Both the position numbers and the translations under genes were made by a program. 34,214 nucleotides of DNA, from positions 1 to 34,214 of the forward strand of contig JALLBK010000071.1 in assembly GCA_036940085.1 (NCBI GenBank), written 5' to 3'. Shown one piece after another: positions 26,801 through 34,214 of the stretch. Source of the DNA: Discostella pseudostelligera (lineage: Eukaryota > Bacillariophyta > Thalassiosirophyceae > Thalassiosirales > Thalassiosiraceae). The notes beneath the pieces were generated by a model, which worked only from the letters and a program-made list of their open reading frames with translations, ran no database searches and was not told the origin of the DNA. The number at the start of each line of letters is the position of its first letter. Positions within the stretch are counted from its first letter, which is position 1.

Positions 26801-29800
26801 CTACATTCGCGTCGCACCTCCAGAGGGCGACTGCCTCCACAACGCCCTATCAAACGAAACATCACACCACAGTTTCGAAACGACAGATGCATTGAAGAGA
26901 TCTTCATTGTCGAGGTAGGAGAACACATTGAGAGCAGTATGTTTCGACTGATTCGCTAAGTCGGGACCAAAGTAAGGCCCCTTTTGCTCCATACTTTCTA
27001 ACTGTGTCTTCCTTCTCAAATGCTTTTCTACCCCTCGTTGAGACGACGGAGTGATTGGAGTCGAAGACAAATATTGCATTCCATACCCCGGAGGCATTGG
27101 TTGCATTGGCTTTATTGGCGTAAATTGTTGCTGGTGATTCTGCATTGACATACCTCCTGCCGCAGACACCGCGTACGGTGGAACATTTGATGGCGACATA
27201 CCATGGTAAACCATCGGTGACTGTTGGATCATACCACCTGAATGGGGATGCTGATAGCTTGGGTGATGAGGACTGACTCCAAACGCATGCTGAAACGGGC
27301 TCATTTTCATTGCGCCAGGTTGCATTCCAGTGGGATCATGGACGATTGGCGATTGAGCCCATGACATTGGTCCACTAACCAATCCGAACTTGGTATCCGG
27401 CATATTTCCCTTCCATGCCTTTTCGGCCGAATTCATTGCAACCTCGGCGCCCTTGTGATCTTTAATTTTCCGCCTCCGGTCAATCAATGCTTGACTTCCA
27501 AGGAAATTCTTACATTCGACACACTTGCATTTTGTCCCGCACACGATGCCCCCCTGGAAGCACTCACAGTACTTCTTGAGACAGGCTGACTTCTTACATT
27601 TACAGCCAGTTGTGTGAGTAGTTTCAGACATCTTTTCTTTGAAGGCTTTAGGATTCTTTGCCATGGTATCCGCGACGGCCTTGTTTCGTATATCTTCGAA
27701 ACTGGGAACGTTCTGACAGTTGTTACACTTACACCCATTGCAGAACTTTTCGGCTGCAAAGCATACGCAATACAGCTTGAGACATTTGGAGTTTTTACAT
27801 GTGCATTTCCCTGGGGTTTGAGTTTCATTCGTAGCATTCTCCTTTCCACCGCCGCCTCGCTTCGAAGCTGCAGCGGGTGTCGTCATTGCTGCAGCATTGG
27901 GTTGCTGTGGTATACTATTCTGGCGACGACCCTGTTGATTTGGGGTTGCTGCGTATCCAGTCAACGTAGAACCAGAAGCTGCCGCATAATCGATCCGTGT
28001 CTGTGGAATGTTCGGCTCCTGTCTTCCACGAGGCGTCTTTTTTGGTGCCGACACTGGACTTCCACGCAATACGCTGTTGATGCCTTCAATTCCTCGAAGA
28101 GTCTCACTCTTTTCCATTCCAACATTTCCTATCTTAACTCGCATACCAGTTGCTGCGGCAGGTGTTTGCCACGAGCTCTGACTTTTGGAAGGCTTGTTGG
28201 TTGCAGGAGTTTTCTTGGTTGCCGGTGTTTTCTTTGCTGGCTTAGCAGCCGCAGTGTTGGCATCGCTTCGATCCGTCCGTATTGAAATAGGCGAACCTCG
28301 AATAGTAATCCCACTTCGTGATGGACTCAACGCACTCATAAATGATGAAACGTGCTCTGATCTACTCTGCTCCGGCTCGGCAAGCAAGGTTGACTGATAC
28401 TGCGGACCAGATGCGTTTATGTTGTTGTTATTGTTGCGATTCCCAACTGGTTCACTTACTTCTTCAAAGAAGGCCTGCATATGACTGGGCGACCAAGACC
28501 CTGTCGCGAAGAAACCAGCGTTGGGAGAAGATGCGGATTCACCAAATGAGGAGGAATACGTCGCGACGGTTTGATACTCCTGTGAGCCATCTCCGTGGCG
28601 CTTCCGTGCCGCGACCGTTGAGCCTCGTTGAGGTGTGACATCTGCTTGTTCCTGCATTACAGGGTGAAAGAAATATTGGGGATGTTAGTTTCAACATGAA
28701 TTGAAAGTGAGATAGACTGCGACAAGCAACTAAATAAGTGCCTGTTCAACTTATTAATCTTACCATCATACCACGTCGGAACACATTGGATGGTGAGTCC
28801 CAAACATTTGAAGTAGATTTACGAGCGTCCATGTCCTTCGTCTTCTTAGCTGATGGAGGCGAGAATGGGCCACTCATCTCGTCTTCGTATGAAAGTTCAG
28901 CAGTCTCCATGGTGGCATTGGCGTCAACGTTGTTCAATCCCTTGCGTTTGGACGGTGTTTGTGAGCCTGACGGTGTTGAGATAGAAGGAGTAGGATACTG
29001 TTCTTGCTCCTGCTGCAACTGCTGCTGCTGCTGGAACTGAGGATGATACATGTAATATCCCTGGCCGTGTGTAGGTGATTGCCATGGTTGAGAAAGATGA
29101 TAGCCAGGAGCAGAATGCGGCTGATATCCTGAAAAATGAGATGGTGCAGCACCTTGAGCACTAATTGATGAAGATGGTGGGTAATGAGGAAACCCTTGAG
29201 ATGAAGTAGTATCCATCATTTGATGAGGATGATAAGCTGGGTGGTATGGATAAACGTCTGGTGGATGTTGATGCACTGATGGAAATCTGCTCGCATTGTC
29301 AAGTTGTTGTTGCAGATGCTGTTGTTGCTGATGCTGCTCATGCTCATTGCGATGAACCTGATAACGTTGTTGAGAAGTAGTACTTGCTAGTACTGCACCT
29401 CTTGCCTTCTTCGGCGGCGATGCCTCCTGACGATGATGTCCATGCGGATCATGACTGCTCAATGAATGATCTGGGCTATCCTCGAATGATAACTGTAACG
29501 CAGCGTGAACATCCTCATTGGAATCGTAACCAGGTCCTTGTTTGGCCAGTGGTTGAGTTCCACCATAGTCATATGCCATGGCGTGTCTTGATCCCTGCCA
29601 TCATCGTAAACAAACGAAACGTCATGTTAGAAACAACATTCATGAGGCACCAAGAGAGAAAATCTGCTCAATTAAAAAATAGTGATCCGAAACTAATAAC
29701 GGCTCAAAAGAGCCACTCACATGAAATTTGGCAGGCGCCGATCCTACCACCACCGATTTGCCTCTTCCTTCTGCATCCTCTACAAGATCTTCTTGGGCAT

Positions 29801-30878
29801 GAAACTCCGCTTCGCCCTCTCTAGATTTGGGCACATGTACCAACTGCCCATGATGTTGACGATGCTTTTGCGACGTTGACATGGCCATTCGTCCACCCTC
29901 GGTAGTATTGGCATGTGGTGTGAATATGGTTGGTGGTGACGACGATCCTGAGTATTTGGCAAGATGCTGCCTCGACGAGGACGTCGATGACGATGAAGAT
30001 GCCGAATCCATTCGCTGATGATATCTCTGTTGATGATGAGGCTCTGGCACTTGCTCCTCCTCGACGGCATTTCCTTCCACTGAGATATCAAAGGTTGTTG
30101 CAGTGGCTATAGTCGCCAAAGTTGTGCAGTCACTCGAAGGAAGAGGCAAGTTGTTTCCTCCTCCTCTTGGCCTTGTCCGCAATATTGAAGGTGGAGGTGG
30201 AGAGAATAAATCCATCATACTGGCATTTTCCTCATCTCCGGAACTACTCGACGATGATAAATTCTGTGATGGTGGGACGAGAGTTCTGCTACCGCCACTG
30301 CCACTGACACTTCCAATTGACTTCTTGCTCTGTTTGCGTTGTTGTTTTGCAGTAGTAGAGACAGTTGTAGTAGTTGAAGCAAATGAAGTATTGCTCGCGG
30401 CAAATGTTTCTCGACGAGTAGTCTTGGTAACAATCGGTGGAGCAAAGGCAGCCCTTAAATGAGATGACGCTGCATCATCAATTTCGCCACTAAATGAAGA
30501 TGCATTCGGAGCATACACCATTGCCATTGTAAGGGTCGGGTGCTTTTCCAAATCCATCCGCTGAGGCAGATCAGAGGCTGCAGATGCAGAGTTTTCTGCT
30601 GCTGCTGAAAATGTTGATATAGAAAACAATGAGGATTGCTCCAGCTCGCGTGAGCTCGGCACAGGATCTAATCGATTGGCCATCATCATCACTCCGCTAC
30701 CTTCCGCGGAGGCAACACCAGTACCTATTTGACCTCCTCGAAGAGCTGATGATGATGCATGATGTGTAGCTTCACGTGTGACATCAGATTCACCCAAATA
30801 GTCTGCGGCGACGACATCGTCCTCGACGCCGTCGTGCTGATGATGTGCCGACTTATTCACTCTATGCGACGTCACCAT
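26801..30878 (-). CDS. CXC/CRC-domain (tesmin/TSO1/LIN54-like) protein with F-box-like C-terminus
   Basis: Three exons, 30878-29721, 29594-28764 and 28651-26801, with GT-AG introns of 126 and 112 bases, all phase 0, give 1279 residues. The first ~900 residues are low-complexity (Ser, Gln, His, Pro) and probably disordered. The CXC pair lies at about 945-1045. The first is CTCKNSKCLKLYCVCFA; the linker contains NPKAF; the second is CKCKKSACLKKYCECFQGG. This is the DNA-binding module of tesmin, TSO1 and LIN54, which recognises TTYGAA-type CHR elements. At the C-terminus, LNVFSYLDNEDLFNASVV and LWCDVSFDRALW resemble an F-box. Likely a nuclear transcription regulator. Joining the first exon rests on splice-site quality and phase; if wrong, 30878-29721 would be a separate gene. 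Confidence 0.82.
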
Positions 30879-32469
30879 CCCGATGACTTCTATTTGACCA
30901 ACCTTTCGTTTTCTACCGGCTCGCTATTGATGAATACACGTCGTCTTTATGCAATCATGATGGCAATTGGCGCCGCTTCTACTACCTCTATTTCATCAAA
31001 TAATGTGCCACCAATCTGTCCAACCTCTTGCCACCTCCTGGTCTTGTGGGTCACTTCGATCCAACTTTCGTCGCCCTCGATCGTCGGCAGCAGCAGCAGT
31101 CGGAACAAACTTTGAATTGATTACTCTAAATCGGGAAGTCTATCAATCTTATTCTCACTTCTCGTGGTCATGTAATTCAAATGAGTACTATTACTCAATG
31201 CGGACCACGCTGAAACCAAATTCAAACAAGTGAATTTGTTTCTCAGTGGCTGGATTACAACATCGTCTGTCTCGAATGCCTGGCTTGGCCGACCCTGCAT
31301 GCTGTTTGGGCTCCACCCACCGCACCAAGAAGACCAGCCAATGCATGCCGGGTCCGATGTTGATGATGATGTTTTACTTGTTACTTGCTTGTTGCTTGCA
31401 TGAGCGCCGACGTCGAAGATTGGAACACCCACAAATTCGTCGAAGCCAAGTGACCGATTGGACGCAAACTTGAGAAGGCGCCATGGGGTACGAAAGCCCG
31501 CCTGATAGCTTTCACGTAGGATCTAATATCCAAAATTCAAAAACGAGATTTCTCAAGTTTGAATTGTCTTTCTCGAATTTGAAGTGGATCATACTCTGGA
31601 ACCTGTAGAAATTTGTACTCAGGAAATTACGGCTCTTGTTGAGGTCGCCGAAAATGGCGGGAGTTTGAATTTCCTTCTTAGCATCCGGAAATGGCGGAGG
31701 GAAGGACCTTCTTACTTGCTCTGCCCCTGTTTTGTTGCTCCCCCCATTTTGTGCTGTTTTGGACTGCAGAGGCGGAGAGCTTGGAATATGGCGCGCCCTC
31801 AAAAATTCTGACAGCTGGCTTTTGTCGCATCGTTGGTGTCGTCATTGCTCGTCAAGAAGAAGTTCGTCTGTGCGCACGTCGTGACGTCCCCTATGGTATG
31901 GTACGGCCTATCTACGGAAGTCCACGAAGTCGAAGTGAAGATTCGCTGCAACCTGCTGCAACTGAGCCACACACACAAAAAGGTCCACCAGAACGGGAGG
32001 AACAAAGCCAAAGTGAGCGGAACAACAGCATGGCAGCCGAACCCTGCCGGCCGCCGAACCATAACATCAACACCACGCCGCCCTTCATCCGAACTATGCT
32101 CCATTCCTTGCTCTCTTGAGTTGCTCTGGTGTCTTTCATCCAGCTGTTGCATGCACCATTCCTTCGAGAGATTGAAATTAGATTCGGGTTCAAAAAGGTC
32201 AATGGTCATAAATTCAATTCGACTTGCTTCCACTTCCAACAACTTCAAGATTCTGTAACTTCAAAAGATTCAATAACACGTGCATTTTATTTAGGAGACG
32301 ACTGCATCGCATTGCACAAATTTGGCGCGGGTACTATCGTATTGACCGAACCTTCAACCTCAAGTTCGCATATCTTTTTGGGACAGGCGGTCGTCGACTG
32401 CATTGCATCGGGCTGCTCTCCCTCCGCTCTTTCATTTATTTTTGCTGCAAACCCACTTCGATAATAAAC
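30879..32469. other. Divergent region (1.6 kb) with E2F-like sites, no confident gene
   Basis: This lies between the CXC and RRM starts. E2F-like words occur at 31651-31662 (AAAATGGCGGGA), about 31689 (AAATGGCGGA), about 31787 (TATGGCGCGC) and about 32325 (TTTGGCGCG). Open stretches of up to ~150 codons exist on both strands at 31690-32260, overlapping each other, without recognisable domains. No gene is called. Confidence 0.45.
31651..31662 (+). promoter_or_regulatory. E2F-like site AAAATGGCGGGA
   Basis: Exact copy of the 12-mer also found at 6636 (minus), 21115 and 21146, again in a divergent gap. A degenerate second copy follows at about 31689. Confidence 0.4.
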
Positions 32470-33300
32470 ATGAGGCTATCGTCGATACTTCCATGCATTG
32501 CCGCCTTCTTGGCAATGCTATCTCTCTCATGTGCATTCCAGACCAGCGTTCGGCTATCGACTGCCGCTCCCACCACCACCTCATCTGCCCTTCGCTACAG
32601 CAACTGGGACGCATTCGAAACACGCGATGCCATGGAACTCATGATCGGTGGAGCTCGATATGAAATGGTAGAACTTCCCGACAGCATGATGAGCACGACA
32701 TTATGGGTGGGCAACTTGTGTGAATTTGTCACCGACGATATGCTCTCCGAGTTATTTCAACAAGCGAGCGATTTGAAGTTCGTACCGGCATGTGTGGCAC
32801 GCAAACCAAATATGGAAAGTATGCGGTATGGATTTGTTACCTTTCGAAGTGAGGAAGAGAAGGATGTGAGTTGTGAATTACACGTTTTGTGATCAATTTA
32901 CTTTTTCATTCTGTCCGGACAATTTTGCTCACACTCTTGATCTATCTTCCCCGTTGCTTTCTAGTTGGCAATGAATCTCCTGCACGGATACGAACTCCAA
33001 GGAAAATGTCTCAAGGTCGAACCCATCAAAGATCATGAAACCTATGGTCGAATCCGTGCACCCCAAAAGATTGTCGACTATGCGGTTGGTCCTATCCGTC
33101 GTCAACGGAAGGGTGAGCTCAATACCATGCGTCGTGCCACAGCCAATGCTACATCAAGTGTAGGTGAGGAGGGAGGGGCAAATAATAGGAATGGACACGA
33201 TAGAGAGCGACGCATGGCACGGATGGAGAAGCGAAAGGAACGGGGTCGATACAAGAATCAACAGAGGAAGAATTCTCGGGCAAGTCGTTCCATGTTGTAA
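32470..33300 (+). CDS. Plastid-targeted RRM RNA-binding protein
   Basis: Exons 32470-32865 and 32965-33300 are joined over a 99-base intron (GTGAGT, CTAG) in phase 0, giving 243 residues. The signal peptide (residues 1-22) ends LSCA and is followed by FQTSVRLST, a Phe-led plastid motif. The single RRM starts at TLWVGNL (RNP2, about residue 77), has RYGFVTF (RNP1) just before the splice site, and ends after the intron with CLKVEPI. The C-terminal ~85 residues are strongly basic (MARMEKRKERGRYKNQQRK) and probably bind RNA non-specifically. A role in plastid RNA processing, stability or translation fits, but the target is unknown. An upstream in-frame extension exists but lacks protein-like features; the chosen Met gives a clean signal peptide. 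Confidence 0.85.
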
Positions 33301-33529
33301 CCGGAGATGCATGTGTGAATTGGATGTGATTTTTGAGTAATTGATCCCGAGATGGGTTGTTTTGGAAGCGCCATGCCGGATATGTAGTATCTAGTACGTG
33401 AACAGGGTGTTGCATTTTTATTGAACAAATGGTTGGGCTAAAATAATTGTCATTTCATGATTTTATATCCCAGCGATTGGCTGTGCATTGCAGGTATTGT
33501 GCCGGAAACAGCAATGCTCTCTGCATTTC

Positions 33530-34214
33530 TCACTTGGGCTTTTGTCCCGATGTGACTACCGCAGGCATTGAGAGCGGTATCGTTCCACCGTCAGTGATCA
33601 AATCATACTTTTTTACCATCAATGCTTGTATTGCTGCGGTTTGCTCTGGAGTTTGACCTAATAATATCTCCCTCGTTCGTGATGTACCATTCAACAAAAC
33701 TTCATACAGCATTGCACCATTTTTCATATTGCTCCATTTCATTTCACTCAACTCTACCGACTTCACATTCTCAAAACCAATAGATTGTAATGTAGATGTT
33801 GCATGTTGTGCATCTCCAAAGTCAAAAAAGTTGGGCCCCTCTGGCAAGTCAACCACATTGGGATTTCCCGCCTCGGCTATTGATGATAATGCAATTTGAA
33901 ATCCCTGTGTACGGGTGGGTGGAGCCCATGCCGAGAAGCTGATTTTACCCCCCGGACGTAATGCTCGGTATGATTCGCGAAGGAAGGTATTGGGTTCAAA
34001 GAAGTGTAGTATTCCAAAGTTGCATACTATGCTATCAAATGTATTTTCTGGGAAGGGTAATAATTCGGCACTGCCCTCGACAAAGTCGACATTGATTTGT
34101 TTTGCATTCTGTTGTTGTCGCAATTGTGCATCTAGACGTTGTTCTGCCAACGTGAGAAAATTCTGGCTGATATCCAATCCAGTGAGATGAAATGATGTCT
34201 GTTGCTGCGTTTCG
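33530..34214 (-). CDS. SAM-dependent methyltransferase (type 11), 5' part outside the window
   Basis: The frame is open from the right edge to the stop at 33530-33532 (about 227 codons). TGLDISQNFLTLAEQRL near the edge is the second strand of the Rossmann fold, with the acidic residue that binds the SAM ribose. FVEGSAELLPFPENTFDSIVCNFGILHF covers motifs II and post-II of the UbiE/Methyltransf_11 class. RALRPGGKISFSAWAPP is motif III. The glycine-rich motif I must lie beyond 34214. The substrate cannot be told from this part, and no targeting sequence is visible. The tail lies 229 bases from the RRM gene tail. Confidence 0.85.
   Translation of the reverse strand, partial: ETQQQTSFHLTGLDISQNFLTLAEQRLDAQLRQQQNAKQINVDFVEGSAELLPFPENTFDSIVCNFGILHFFEPNTFLRESYRALRPGGKISFSAWAPPTRTQGFQIALSSIAEAGNPNVVDLPEGPNFFDFGDAQHATSTLQSIGFENVKSVELSEMKWSNMKNGAMLYEVLLNGTSRTREILLGQTPEQTAAIQALMVKKYDLITDGGTIPLSMPAVVTSGQKPK

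Noticed and set aside
31799..32258. Open frames of 140-150 codons on both strands
   Set aside because: They overlap in antisense, have no recognisable motif, targeting signal or splice logic, and lie in a promoter gap.
32224..32469. In-frame upstream extension of the RRM protein
   Set aside because: It would bury the clear signal peptide and plastid motif that begin at 32470 and adds only uncharacteristic sequence.

Overview
The window reads as nuclear DNA of a photosynthetic stramenopile, most likely a diatom and probably centric. At least three proteins (riboflavin synthase, a small membrane protein and an RRM protein) start with a signal peptide followed by an ASAFAP-like motif with Phe after the predicted cleavage point, as in diatom plastid presequences. 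Genes are short, with zero to two introns of about 70-235 bases, mostly GT-AG. The set mixes eukaryotic regulators (AMPK gamma, CXC/tesmin, MATH-BTB-SAP, RING-H2) with a histidine phosphotransfer protein and mevalonate kinase. No rRNA, tRNA, CRISPR or bacterial operon structure was seen.

Layout: riboflavin synthase (+, frameshifted), CoA-binding protein (+), HPt protein (-), AMPK gamma/SNF4 CBS protein (+), plastid-targeted membrane protein (-), a foldback repeat, a broken MATH-BTB-SAP gene (+), SRPBCC/START-like protein (-), 2OG-Fe(II) oxygenase (+), membrane protein with three 30-residue repeats (-), SET-RRM-RS fusion (+), mevalonate kinase (-), membrane RING-H2 protein (+), SAM-domain protein (-), disrupted DUF2237 gene (+), CXC/tesmin plus F-box-like protein (-), plastid-targeted RRM protein (+), and a methyltransferase cut by the right edge (-).

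The most striking large-scale feature is strand order. From the CoA-binding gene to the right edge, 16 consecutive genes alternate strand without exception. Every gap is therefore either convergent (about 110-350 bases) or divergent (about 410-2180 bases). Several promoter-containing gaps carry E2F-like sites. A composite of CACGTGGC, five bases and TTTGGCGGGA recurs in two distant promoter gaps, and the 12-mer AAAATGGCGGGA recurs in three divergent gaps. This fits shared bidirectional promoters, but that is inference.

The genes do not form one pathway. Some group loosely: plastid function (riboflavin synthase, membrane protein, RRM protein), signalling (HPt, AMPK gamma, RING and BTB ubiquitin-type adaptors), chromatin and RNA (SET-RRM-RS, CXC) and isoprenoids (mevalonate kinase). 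Three genes (riboflavin synthase, BTB, DUF2237) carry one- or two-base indels that break the frame, so either real decay or assembly errors must be considered.
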